From: Devosia sp. MC521
Lineage (GTDB): Bacteria > Pseudomonadota > Alphaproteobacteria > Rhizobiales > Devosiaceae
Direction of reading: 5' to 3'
Length of the DNA stretch: 64,000 nt
Assembly: GCF_014127105.1 (NCBI RefSeq)
Contig: NZ_CP059902.1
Location: 1,769,001-1,833,000, forward strand
Part shown: positions 27,032 to 35,483 of the stretch, one piece after another
How the letters are laid out: each line of letters opens with the position of its first letter
Numbering within the stretch: the first letter of the stretch is position 1
Translations under genes and position numbers: made by a program
Notes under the pieces: generated by a model
What the model saw: the letters and a program-made list of their open reading frames with translations, nothing else
What the model was told of the DNA's origin: nothing
Database searches by the model: none

Positions 27032-27823
27032 ATGCTTCTTGAAAACAAAATCGCGCTGGTTACCGGCGCTGCAGGTCGCTTGGGCCGTGCGATCACCGAA
27101 GTTTACCTTCGCGAAGGCGCCATTGTGGTCATGGCCGACCTCGATGGTGGTCGCGTGAAGGCTGTTGCCGCAGAAATCGCTGAAACCTACCCCGGCAAAG
27201 TGTTCGCCGTACAGGGCGACCAGTCGCAGTTTGACGAAGTTCAGCGCATGGTGGCGGAAGCAGAAGCTTTCGCCGGCCTGCCAGACCTCTTGGCCAATGC
27301 GCATGGTATTTTCCCAAACTGCTCCATGCTCGATGTGACCGTTGAAGAATGGGACAGCGTGTTCAACGTCAACACGCGTGGCACCATGCTCACCTGTCAG
27401 GCGCTGTCCCGCAAGTGGATCGACGCCGGCGTCAAGGGTTCCATCATCAACATCTCCTCGGGCGCGGCGCGCTCGGGTCGTGCCGGTGGCGCGCATTACA
27501 GCGGCTCGAAGGCTGCGGTTGAACTGCTCACCCACATCTTCGCCATCGAGCTGGGCCAATATGGCATCCGCGTCAATGCCGTTGCTCCGGGCCTGATCCT
27601 CGACAATATCGTCACCGAAACCGACGATAGCCTGCACCCATATGTCAACCTGACCCTCGAAGGCACGCCAATCGGCCGGACCGGCGCGGCAATCGACGTT
27701 GCGGAAGCGGCAGCTTTCCTGACCTCGGACCGCTCGTCCTGGACCACAGGTGCGATCCTCGAAGTCACCGGGGGCACGCACACCGGCCGCACCCACATGC
27801 CCTTCTCGCGTCAGTTGCGCTAA
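27032..27823 (+). CDS. Short-chain dehydrogenase/reductase
   Basis: A 263-residue classical SDR. The NAD(P) motif is TGAAGRLGRA (about residue 12), the NAxG-type motif reads NAHG, the catalytic Ser is in NISSGAA and the Tyr/Lys pair is in HYSGSKAA. Asp in MADLDGG after beta-2 favours NAD over NADP. Start at ATG 27032 (MLLENKIALVTG), 8 bases after the peptidase stop; the next gene starts directly at its stop. Probably oxidises a hydroxyl of the compound handled by this operon; the substrate is unknown. Confidence 0.92.
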   Translation: MLLENKIALVTGAAGRLGRAITEVYLREGAIVVMADLDGGRVKAVAAEIAETYPGKVFAVQGDQSQFDEVQRMVAEAEAFAGLPDLLANAHGIFPNCSMLDVTVEEWDSVFNVNTRGTMLTCQALSRKWIDAGVKGSIINISSGAARSGRAGGAHYSGSKAAVELLTHIFAIELGQYGIRVNAVAPGLILDNIVTETDDSLHPYVNLTLEGTPIGRTGAAIDVAEAAAFLTSDRSSWTTGAILEVTGGTHTGRTHMPFSRQLR

Positions 27824-28828
27824 ATGGGTCAGTCTATTCTCGTTGTCGGCGCTGGCGCTATCGGCGCCATCGCTGGCGTGCATCTGATCGAACAAGGTCA
27901 CACTGTTGATCTCGTTGACGCGAACGCGGCCCATGTGGCGGCGGTGCGTGCCAATGGGCTGCGTCTGAGCGGCGTGCGCGACGTGAGTGTGCCCGCAAAC
28001 ATCATACTGCCGGAGGACGTCTCTGGCACCTACGATATCATTCTGCTGGCCGTTAAGGCTCCGCACACGGCAAGCACGCTCGACATGGTCAAGCGCGTTC
28101 TCGCGGCGGACGGCTGCGTTGTCTCGCTGCAGAACGGGCTTGAAGAATACCGCGTCGCCGACGCTGTTGGCGCGGACCGCACCATCGGTGGGTACCTGAC
28201 CTTTGGTGGCTTCTTTGTCGAACCGGGTCACATCAAGAACGGTGGCAGCGGCAGCTTCAAGATTGGCGAAGTTGACGGCCAGATCACTGACCGGATCAAG
28301 GAACTGGGCGAATTGCTCGCGCCGGTTCATAAGGTCGATATCACCGACAATATTTTTGGCTATCTCTGGGCCAAAATGGCACTTGGCGCGGTCTACTTCG
28401 GCACTGCAATCGCCGATATGGACGTCGTTGACGTTTACCAACGTCCAAAGGCGCGCGCGGTTCTGGCCAAGATCTGCGCGGAAGTCACGGCCGTTGCTGA
28501 CGCCAAGGGCATTCGCATCGAAAACAGCGATGGGTTTGATCCAAAGGCGTTCCGCGCTGGCGGCACTGAAGCCGAGATGCAGGCCTCCTGGGACGCCCAG
28601 ACGCGCTATTGGAACTCCCATGACAATCGCCGCACTGGCGTGTGGCGCGATCTAGCGACCTTCAAGCGTCCGACGGAAGTTGATTTCCAAGTTCTGCCAG
28701 TTATCGAGATTGGCGAACAGCTTGGCGTCCCAACCCCTTGGCTGCGAGCGCTGCGCAATGCAGTCAAGGCAGTGGAAGCGGGTGACGCCGAACTCGGCAT
28801 CGCCCTGCTCGAAGCTCTGGAAGGCTAA
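27824..28828 (+). CDS. Ketopantoate reductase-like (PanE/ApbA family) protein
   Basis: A 334-residue member of the PanE/ApbA family. The nucleotide motif GAGAIGAIAGVHL is at about residues 9-21, LLAVKAPHT and SLQNGLEE follow, and the C-terminal helical domain begins near 170. The family includes 2-dehydropantoate 2-reductase, but this gene lies in a transport/catabolic operon and is longer than PanE (about 300), so a different 2-oxo-acid is likely. The ATG immediately follows the SDR stop. Confidence 0.87.
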   Translation: MGQSILVVGAGAIGAIAGVHLIEQGHTVDLVDANAAHVAAVRANGLRLSGVRDVSVPANIILPEDVSGTYDIILLAVKAPHTASTLDMVKRVLAADGCVVSLQNGLEEYRVADAVGADRTIGGYLTFGGFFVEPGHIKNGGSGSFKIGEVDGQITDRIKELGELLAPVHKVDITDNIFGYLWAKMALGAVYFGTAIADMDVVDVYQRPKARAVLAKICAEVTAVADAKGIRIENSDGFDPKAFRAGGTEAEMQASWDAQTRYWNSHDNRRTGVWRDLATFKRPTEVDFQVLPVIEIGEQLGVPTPWLRALRNAVKAVEAGDAELGIALLEALEG

Positions 28829-28836
28829 GCACCACC

Positions 28837-29670
28837 ATGGAATTTTTCGCAGATTACGGGCTCTTTGTCGTCGCGATGATCTTTGCCGGGCTCATGGGCG
28901 GGCTCGTTGCCGGCCTTTTGGGCGTCGGTGGTGGTATCATCATTGTCCCAGTGCTCTATTTCGTTCTGGGCGGCCTCGGGATCGATGAGGGCCTGCGTAT
29001 GAAGATTGCGGTGGCGACTTCGCTCACCACGATCATTTTCACCTCGCTCTCCTCAGCGCGCTCTCACTACAAAAAGGGTGCCGTTGACTTCGATCTGATC
29101 AAGTCTTGGTCCCTGCCGATTGTGATTGGCGTGATCGCTGGCGCGATCTTCTCCGCCTATGTTTCGGGCATTGTGCTCACGGCGATCTTCGCCGTTGTGG
29201 CACTGCTCGTGGCGATCAATATGACGCTGCGCGCCAACAGCCCGGCTGTCGCAACCGACTTCCCGCATCCGGCTCTCAAAGCCGCATTCGGCACCGTTGT
29301 CGGTCTGATTTCGTCGCTGATGGGCATTGGTGGCGGCACGCTGAGCGTTCCGATCCTTACAACCTTCGGTTACGATATCCGCAAGGCTGTCGGCACGGCA
29401 TCCGCTCTGGGCTTCGTCATCGCCATCCCTGGCACCATTGGTTACATCATCACCGGTTTTGGCGCTGAAGGCCTGCCAGCAGGATCTATCGGCTATCTGA
29501 ACCTGATCGCACTGGTGGCTTTGATCCCGCTCACCATGCTGGTGGCTCCCTATGGTGCAAAGCTGGCGCACAGCATTCCCCGCAAAACGCTGTCCTACTC
29601 TTTTGCAGCCTTTCTGACCCTCACGGCCCTCCGTATGGGCTGGGACGTGATCCAGAATATCTGGCTGTAA
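28837..29670 (+). CDS. TauE/SafE family membrane exporter
   Basis: A 277-residue inner-membrane protein with about eight hydrophobic segments and two family repeats, each with a Gly-rich signature (GLLGVGGGIIIVPVL near residue 28, and SLMGIGGGTLSVPIL near 165). The family exports sulfite, sulfoacetate and other organic anions. Last gene of the eight-gene operon, followed 7 bases later by a terminator, so it may export the end product of the pathway. If the product is sulfite, the imported compound would be an organosulfonate; the sequence alone cannot decide. Confidence 0.9.
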   Translation: MEFFADYGLFVVAMIFAGLMGGLVAGLLGVGGGIIIVPVLYFVLGGLGIDEGLRMKIAVATSLTTIIFTSLSSARSHYKKGAVDFDLIKSWSLPIVIGVIAGAIFSAYVSGIVLTAIFAVVALLVAINMTLRANSPAVATDFPHPALKAAFGTVVGLISSLMGIGGGTLSVPILTTFGYDIRKAVGTASALGFVIAIPGTIGYIITGFGAEGLPAGSIGYLNLIALVALIPLTMLVAPYGAKLAHSIPRKTLSYSFAAFLTLTALRMGWDVIQNIWL

Positions 29671-29677
29671 ACCAGTC

Positions 29678-29715
29678 ATCCCGGCTCTGCCCCATTGAGC
29701 CGGGATACCTTTTTC
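29678..29715 (+). terminator. Intrinsic terminator of the peptidase operon
   Basis: ATCCCGGCTC / GAGCCGGGAT, a 10-base perfect stem with a 9-base loop, followed by ACCTTTTT. It lies between convergent genes and closes the operon that began at 21351. Confidence 0.9.
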
Positions 29716-29741
29716 GCGCCGAGGCGCGAACGCTGAGTTTT

Positions 29742-30800
29742 CTAGCGTTCAATACGGCGGCCGTCTTCAGCCGCAAACAGATGCGCCAGCTCACGCTGGA
29801 AACTGATACCAATGGACTGGCCGGGTTGCGCCTCGATGCGCTCGCGGAACACCCCGACAATATCCTTGCCCCCGAGGCGCAGCGTCACCTGCGTTTCCGA
29901 TCCAGTCGGCTCAATGAGCACGACCTCGGCCTGAACCCCTTGGGGATCGAGGGTAAAATGCTCGGGTCGAACACCAAGGCTGATTGGTCCATTTACCACG
30001 CCACTCGGCAAGGCACCGAGGTCAACTCTTTTGCCGTCCGGGAAGATGAAACTGGTGCCATCCAACGCGCCCGAAATTATGTTCATGGCGGGTGAGCCAA
30101 TGAAGCTGGCGACGAACAGGTTTGCCGGACGATCATAGAGCTCCAGTGGCGTGCCGATCTGCTCGATATTGCCCGAATGCATGACCACAATCCGATTGGC
30201 CATGGTCATGGCTTCAATCTGATCATGCGTCACATAGATGGTAGTGGTCTTAAGGCGCTGATGGTTCAGCTTGATCTCGCTGCGCATCTGCACGCGCAGC
30301 TTTGCATCGAGATTGCTTAAAGGCTCGTCGAATAGAAAAACCTTGGGGTTTCGGACAATCGCCCGGCCCATCGCAACGCGCTGGCGCTGCCCACCTGACA
30401 AGTGTCGCGGATAGCGCTCGAGATAATCTTGGAGCCCTAAAATCTGCGCGGCATTGAGCACGCGACGGCGGATTTCATCTTTGGGGACACGGCCCAGTTT
30501 GAGCGAGAACGCCATGTTCTCCTCGACCGTCATATGCGGGTAAAGCGCGTAGGACTGAAACACCATGGCGATATCGCGATCTTTGGGCTCCAGATCGTTG
30601 ACCAGCTGTCCGCCGATCTCAATGTCGCCGCCAGTGATGTCTTCCAGCCCGGCAATCATGCGCAGCAGTGTCGACTTTCCGCACCCCGACGGGCCGACGA
30701 GAATGACGAATTCGCCATCCTCAATATCGATGGAAACGCCGTGCAGCACCTCGACTGCGCCATAGGCCTTGCGAACATTGCGGATCGTTACGGCACCCAT
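29742..30800 (-). CDS. Sugar ABC transporter ATPase (UgpC/MalK class)
   Basis: A 352-residue ATPase of the CUT1 carbohydrate importer class. Walker [19 protein letters not shown] (about residue 38), signature LSGGQRQRVAMGRA, Walker B FLFDEPLSNLDA, switch His THDQIEA, and the C-terminal regulatory domain with SLGVRPEHF. It is divergent from the binding-protein/fused-permease operon across a 372-base regulatory region and is the only ATPase nearby, so it most likely energises that importer. A GGAGG-like site precedes the ATG. Confidence 0.94.
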   Translation of the reverse strand: MGAVTIRNVRKAYGAVEVLHGVSIDIEDGEFVILVGPSGCGKSTLLRMIAGLEDITGGDIEIGGQLVNDLEPKDRDIAMVFQSYALYPHMTVEENMAFSLKLGRVPKDEIRRRVLNAAQILGLQDYLERYPRHLSGGQRQRVAMGRAIVRNPKVFLFDEPLSNLDAKLRVQMRSEIKLNHQRLKTTTIYVTHDQIEAMTMANRIVVMHSGNIEQIGTPLELYDRPANLFVASFIGSPAMNIISGALDGTSFIFPDGKRVDLGALPSGVVNGPISLGVRPEHFTLDPQGVQAEVVLIEPTGSETQVTLRLGGKDIVGVFRERIEAQPGQSIGISFQRELAHLFAAEDGRRIER

Positions 30801-30840
30801 CTAGTCCTCCCAGAACGATGATTTGCGGTTTTGTCAGCCC

Positions 30841-31038
30841 AAGAACGGCAAATTGTTCTTTAAATAGAACTGACAAGTTGTTCACGCCCGCCTCCTCAAA
30901 CCGGCAAGAACAACATAGCTAATGCCAATTTGTTAAAGCGCGAACTTCCAAGCATCAAGTCTTTTGTGGGACAAATGTTGACTCAAACCCCATCCTGCGT
31001 CAGTCATAGTGCATATTCGGGCCTATTGATGGGACAAA
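30841..31038. promoter_or_regulatory. Array of operator-like repeats between divergent transporter genes
   Basis: The 372-base region 30801-31172 contains no gene. It holds AAGAAC / GTTCTT (30841-30860), GAAC / GTTC with the related core GACAAGTTGTTC (30867-30883), a perfect TTTGTGGGACAAA palindrome (30963-30975), and a second copy with 11 of 13 bases matching, TTGATGGGACAAA (31026-31038). The last two resemble the TTGT-ACAA half-site pattern of FadR/GntR-type operators, and a GntR regulator is encoded in the adjacent operon (34647). The sites are seen; the regulator link is inference. Confidence 0.5.
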
Positions 31039-31172
31039 AGCCTGCTTTTGGCGCGGATAGGTGAAGGCAAGGAGAGTCTTCACACGGGAGGTTAAAGCGC
31101 ATCGCAGTATTCATCGCCGCCTTTACTGGCTCAGCGAGCGCGCAGTCATGTCCAAAAGGAGGAATAGGACGA

Positions 31173-32567
31173 ATGACTTTTAAGAAGATCAATCGCCGTG
31201 ACGTGCTAAAAAATGGTGGTGCTGCAGGCCTAGGCCTATGGGCAGCAAGCAATGGTATGCCGCTGCTGGCGCAGGAAGCTGAGCAAGCTCTGCCGGAAGG
31301 CGCAGCAGGCAAGCTCACCGTTATTCACCGCACAGAATACTTCGAAGCGGCCCAAAACCTTTTCCGCGACACCGTGACAAAATTTGCCACCACCAACGGT
31401 GCCCAACTCGACATTTCAACCACAAATCCGGAGTCTTTCGGCGACTTCTTAGGCAAAATGTCGGCCGCCGTACGTGCTGGAAACCCGCCAGATCTGGCTT
31501 ACACCAGCACGATCTCGGTGCCTCAAATGCAGCTTCTGGGGCTGCTCGAAGACGTCACCGACGTGGTGGAAGAAGCCACAAAACGCTACGGCAATGTTAT
31601 GCCGGGGATCAACGCAGAGCAGAACGGCAAGGTCGACGGCCGCTGGGCTGCGGTCCCGTTCATCGCCAATTCAACGGGCACCTTCTTCCGCAACGATAAA
31701 TTGCTCGAAAAGGGCATTGATTGGCGCACGCTGGACACGTGGGGGAAGCGCCGCGACGCGGCTCTGGCCATCTCCGATCCGGCCAATGGCTTTTATGGTT
31801 GGGGCCTGACCGTCAACCAGTCCGGCGACGGCTGGGGCGTTGCCTCGGCAATTCTCAATGCCTTCAACGGCCACTTCACCGACGCCACTGGCACTAAGGT
31901 TGAATTCGACAACCCGAACACCGTGGCTGCGTTCGAGTTCGTCCGCGAAACCTATGATCGCAACGGCAAATATGCGGCCATGTTGCCGCCGGGCGTAGAA
32001 AGCTGGGGCGATATTTCCAACAACGAAGCCTATCTGGCGGGCAGTGTTGGCTATACCGCAAACGCCTTCTCGCTCTATGCGGCCGCCAAGCGCGACAACA
32101 ATCCGGTGTTCCCCAACACGGTTCTTCTCCGTCAGCCCAATGGCAACGATGGCGGTAGCCGTGATGGCGGCGCAGTGGGCGGGTGGCTCACCATCTTCAA
32201 GGGCGCGCCCAATGTCGATTTGGCCAAGCAGCTTGCATTGGACCTGCTCGACCCGGCCAATTTCACGCAAATGTCTTCCGTCGCAGGCGGCCTCTTCATG
32301 CCAGCCTATGAAAACCTTTGGACACCAGAACTTATTGCCTCTGACCCGAACTTTGAGATCATCAAGAGCCAGGTCAGCGTCAAGGATCCATACATCGGCG
32401 CATCTTGGCCAGCCCAACCTGCCGCACAGATCGACGCGATCCGTGCTCAGGGCGTGCTCGAACAAGCCATGAGCAATGTCATCTCCGGCCGTATGACCTC
32501 GCAAGAAGCCGTGACTGACGGACACAACAAGATCGTCCAGATCTTCGAAGAAGGCGGCATCCTTTAA
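31173..32567 (+). CDS. Sugar ABC transporter solute-binding protein with Tat-type signal
   Basis: A 464-residue CUT1 (SBP_bac_1) receptor. The N-terminus has a twin-arginine signal (NRRDVLKNGG, followed by a hydrophobic stretch and cleavage near LLAQ-E), so it may be exported folded by the Tat system. GGAGG stands upstream of the ATG. It leads the operon binding protein, fused permease, GntR regulator, dehydratase, RraA-type aldolase, which points to import of a sugar or acid sugar that is then dehydrated and cleaved. Confidence 0.92.
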   Translation: MTFKKINRRDVLKNGGAAGLGLWAASNGMPLLAQEAEQALPEGAAGKLTVIHRTEYFEAAQNLFRDTVTKFATTNGAQLDISTTNPESFGDFLGKMSAAVRAGNPPDLAYTSTISVPQMQLLGLLEDVTDVVEEATKRYGNVMPGINAEQNGKVDGRWAAVPFIANSTGTFFRNDKLLEKGIDWRTLDTWGKRRDAALAISDPANGFYGWGLTVNQSGDGWGVASAILNAFNGHFTDATGTKVEFDNPNTVAAFEFVRETYDRNGKYAAMLPPGVESWGDISNNEAYLAGSVGYTANAFSLYAAAKRDNNPVFPNTVLLRQPNGNDGGSRDGGAVGGWLTIFKGAPNVDLAKQLALDLLDPANFTQMSSVAGGLFMPAYENLWTPELIASDPNFEIIKSQVSVKDPYIGASWPAQPAAQIDAIRAQGVLEQAMSNVISGRMTSQEAVTDGHNKIVQIFEEGGIL

Positions 32568-32582
32568 GCCAGCACAAGCGAT

Positions 32583-32610
32583 CAGTGGCGGTCCTATCGG
32601 GTCGCCGCTG
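32583..32610 (+). other. Hairpin after sugar-binding-protein gene
   Basis: CAGTGGCG / CGCCGCTG arms (one G-T pair) around 12 bases, 15 bases after the stop and 78 bases before the fused permease. The following TCTCCCTTTCTT is only a weak T-tract. Likely a partial terminator or mRNA stabiliser giving more binding protein than permease. Confidence 0.6.
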
Positions 32611-32688
32611 TCTCCCTTTCTTCCCGGAGCGGCGAGGCCCTGCCACCCAGGGTCTCGTTGCGCCATAGCGATCTGATGGAGCGCCTTT

Positions 32689-34650
32689 ATGGACGACCGT
32701 ATGAGCCTGACCACACAATTGCCCCGACCAAAGCTGACCAGCAAGAAGCAGCTCGAAGGGCTCTTGGGGCGTGACTGGAAGGTTGGTTACGCCTTCATCC
32801 TTCCACTCGTGATCATCATGGCCTTGCTCATATTCTGGCCATTTGTCAGCGCCATCTTCATCAGCACCACTTCGCTTAACTTTCTAACCGGTGAGACAAC
32901 CCAGGTTGGCGTGCGCAATTACCAGCGCCTGTGGAGCAGCAGCGATTTTCTGCAGGCGATGCAGAACACCATCCAATTCACCTTCTGGTCGCTCAGCCTG
33001 AAATTCGTCATCGGCATGACCGTGGCGCTTATCCTCAATAGCCGCCTGCCCTTCCGCGCACTGCTCAGCGGCATCATGCTGCTGCCGTGGATTGTTCCAG
33101 AGATCGTCACCGCACTCGCCTGGAAAAGCATTTATGATCCGATGTTCGGCGGGCTTAATCCGATCCTGCAAGGGGTTGGCGTAATCGACCGGCCACTGGG
33201 TTGGCTGTCGGATCCGACCATGGCCATGGGCAGCATTATTTCGGTCAATGTGTGGAAGGGTATTCCCTTCTTTGTCCTCTTGCTCTTAGCCGGGCTGAAG
33301 GCGGTCGACCGCGAGCAGATTGAGGCCGCCCAGGTCGATGGTGCCAATGCTGTCCAAAGGTTCCGTAGCGTCACCCTGCCCAGCCTTCGCTATGTCGTCG
33401 TCGTAACGCTGCTCTTGTCCTTTATCTCGACCTTCAATCAGTTTGGCCTGCCCTTCCTGATGACCCAGGGGGGACCGGGCGGCGCGACAAAGCTCTATTC
33501 GATCCTCGCCTATGAGAAAGCTTTGGGCTCGCTCCAATATGGCCCCGGCATCGCCATAGCCTTCAGTGTTGCGCCCTTGATGGCGATCCTGATTTGGCTC
33601 TTGGCGCGGTTCATGCGCCACGACGATAAGCGCGATGGCGCCTCGGCAAAGCGCAGCGGCACCGGTCACAGTGTCATGAAAATTGCAGCGCGGGTGTTCA
33701 CCGGCTTCATCGATCTGATCTTCCTGCCGATCAATCTGGCCTTTGCCGGTATCGAATGGTTGATCCGCCGGGTGCGCGTCGCGACGGGCCGCTCACCCGT
33801 CCAGCCGATTTTCCGGAAATCGGCGCGCTCCAATGCGGGGCCCATAGCGCGGGTGATCGTCCTCTTGCCGCTCCTCGCCTTTGTGCTCTTTCCCTTTTAT
33901 TGGATCATCACCACCTCGCTCAAATCCACGGCGCAAATCAGCGAGCGTCGGTCGATCTTTTGGCCAGAGCCAGCGACCTTGGAGCAATATCGCTCACTCG
34001 TCGGCGACACGCCCTTCCTGACCTGGCTGCTGAACTCGGTCTTCGTTGCCGCTGTCAGCACGGTGATTTCGGTCGCGCTAGCGTCCCTTGCCGCCTATGC
34101 CCTCTCACGGCTGCGCTTCCGCGGCGCAGGGCTTCTGACAACGCTGCTGCTGATCACCTACCTTTTGCCCGGCACGCTTCTGTTCATCCCGCTGTATCAG
34201 ACACTCACCACCATTGGCGTGATCAATTCACACATCGCGCTCATTATTACTTACCCTACCTTCCTTTTGCCCTTCGCGACTTGGGTATTAATGGGTTACT
34301 TTCGGTCCATCCCGGTCGAACTGGAAGAAGCGGCCCGTATTGATGGTGCAAGTCGTCTCTATATCTTCTGGCGCATTACGCTTCCTCTGGCAGCTCCGGC
34401 GATCCTTTCCGTCACCTTGTTTGCGTTCACCAACGCTTGGAACGAGTTTCTCTTTGCCTTCGTCTTCATCACCAGTGAATCTCTGCGCACGCTTCCCATC
34501 GGCCTGCAGTCGCTTGTGGTGGGCGATATTCTCCCTTGGGGTAAGCTGATGGCAGCATCCTTATTGACCGCCGTGCCGGTCGCAATTCTCTACGTCTATG
34601 CGCAACGCTTCTTGTCCGAAGGCCTCACCGTCGGGGCTGTTAAAGGATGA
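32689..34650 (+). CDS. Fused two-permease ABC sugar transporter subunit
   Basis: A 653-residue protein that joins both CUT1 permeases in one chain. The N-half (about 1-310) is UgpA/MalF-like with six helices and coupling loop EAAQVDGANAVQRFRSVTLP (about 208-227); a basic linker of about 70 residues (including KRDGASAKRSGTGHS and one extra hydrophobic stretch near 335-355) leads into a UgpE/MalG-like half (about 385-653) with coupling loop EAARIDGASRLYIFWRITLP (about 545-564). The frame is unbroken, so this is a true fusion and not two overlapping genes. A single protein would replace the usual heterodimer. Start ATG 32689, with GGAG 8 bases upstream; the stop overlaps the regulator start (ATGA). 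Confidence 0.93.
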   Translation: MDDRMSLTTQLPRPKLTSKKQLEGLLGRDWKVGYAFILPLVIIMALLIFWPFVSAIFISTTSLNFLTGETTQVGVRNYQRLWSSSDFLQAMQNTIQFTFWSLSLKFVIGMTVALILNSRLPFRALLSGIMLLPWIVPEIVTALAWKSIYDPMFGGLNPILQGVGVIDRPLGWLSDPTMAMGSIISVNVWKGIPFFVLLLLAGLKAVDREQIEAAQVDGANAVQRFRSVTLPSLRYVVVVTLLLSFISTFNQFGLPFLMTQGGPGGATKLYSILAYEKALGSLQYGPGIAIAFSVAPLMAILIWLLARFMRHDDKRDGASAKRSGTGHSVMKIAARVFTGFIDLIFLPINLAFAGIEWLIRRVRVATGRSPVQPIFRKSARSNAGPIARVIVLLPLLAFVLFPFYWIITTSLKSTAQISERRSIFWPEPATLEQYRSLVGDTPFLTWLLNSVFVAAVSTVISVALASLAAYALSRLRFRGAGLLTTLLLITYLLPGTLLFIPLYQTLTTIGVINSHIALIITYPTFLLPFATWVLMGYFRSIPVELEEAARIDGASRLYIFWRITLPLAAPAILSVTLFAFTNAWNEFLFAFVFITSESLRTLPIGLQSLVVGDILPWGKLMAASLLTAVPVAILYVYAQRFLSEGLTVGAVKG

Positions 34651-35435
34651 GCGACGCTACAACACGGTCGTCTGATGGGCAGTCGCTCAACGACACTATT
34701 GTTCGCAACTCAATCCCGTCCGCTGTGGATGCGATGGTTCAGAACATCAGGGGACTGATCACAGACGGCAGGCTGACCGTGGGCGATAGCCTGCCTACGG
34801 AGCGCGAGCTGTGCGAACGCTTTCAAGCCAGCCGCAATACTGTGCGCGAGGCCATGCGTATCATGAAGGCCTACGGCATGGTGTCCGTTCGACCCAAGAT
34901 CGGGGCGATCATCATCGATGACCGCATGGAACGCGCACTGGACCTGTTTTCGTTCAACACGCTCGATATTTCGCGTCAGACATTCTCTGACGTGCAGGGC
35001 CTACGGCAATTGATCGAAATCAGCTCGGTCGACATCATCTTTGACCGGATTACCGCCACCGATATTGTCGAGTTGCGCGACATTAATGGCAAGCTGCGTG
35101 ATGCAGCCACGATTGTTCAGGCGTCGGAGATGGACTTTCAGTTTCACCTCCGTCTGGTCGCCATTCTCAACAATCGCGCCGTTCTCGACGTCTATCGCAT
35201 CATGAAGCCGGTGATGCTGCGGATTATGGAACGCGCCAAGGAACTCCGCGATTTCACCGGCGTCACTTTTGAGCAGCACGACAGCGTCATTGACGGCCTC
35301 GCCCTGCGCGATCGCATCCATTTTCAATATGCCCTGCAATCGCATTTGCAGATGGGCAAGAAGGCGTTCAACGACCGCGAAGAAGCGGAGAACACGCTGT
35401 CTGCCAACAGTCGCAAGGGCACATCCACACCATAA
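34647..35435 (+). CDS. GntR family regulator, FadR/FCD type
   Basis: A 262-residue regulator with an N-terminal winged helix (about 25-95; LPTERELCERFQASRNTVREA) and a helical FCD effector domain (about 110-240) with the metal/ligand residues typical of the class. It is translationally coupled to the fused permease by ATGA and is followed by the dehydratase gene. It probably represses this operon, and perhaps the divergent ATPase gene, through the TTTGTGGGACAAA-type sites at 30963 and 31026, with an acid sugar as inducer. Confidence 0.9.
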   Translation: MSDATTRSSDGQSLNDTIVRNSIPSAVDAMVQNIRGLITDGRLTVGDSLPTERELCERFQASRNTVREAMRIMKAYGMVSVRPKIGAIIIDDRMERALDLFSFNTLDISRQTFSDVQGLRQLIEISSVDIIFDRITATDIVELRDINGKLRDAATIVQASEMDFQFHLRLVAILNNRAVLDVYRIMKPVMLRIMERAKELRDFTGVTFEQHDSVIDGLALRDRIHFQYALQSHLQMGKKAFNDREEAENTLSANSRKGTSTP

Positions 35436-35483
35436 CAAGACGAGGAGTGGCCGAGGGAGCCCACCTTCGGCAGAGGGGGAACA

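Noticed and set aside
27026-28621. A 531-codon open frame on the minus strand
   Set aside because: It is exactly antisense to the SDR and ketopantoate-reductase-like genes, both of which have clear motifs; high GC at third positions leaves the opposite frame open.
31021-31050. AAAAGCCTGCTTTTGG as a terminator
   Set aside because: A short AAAAG/CTTTT pairing lies in a promoter region upstream of a gene with no gene ending before it; stem too weak.
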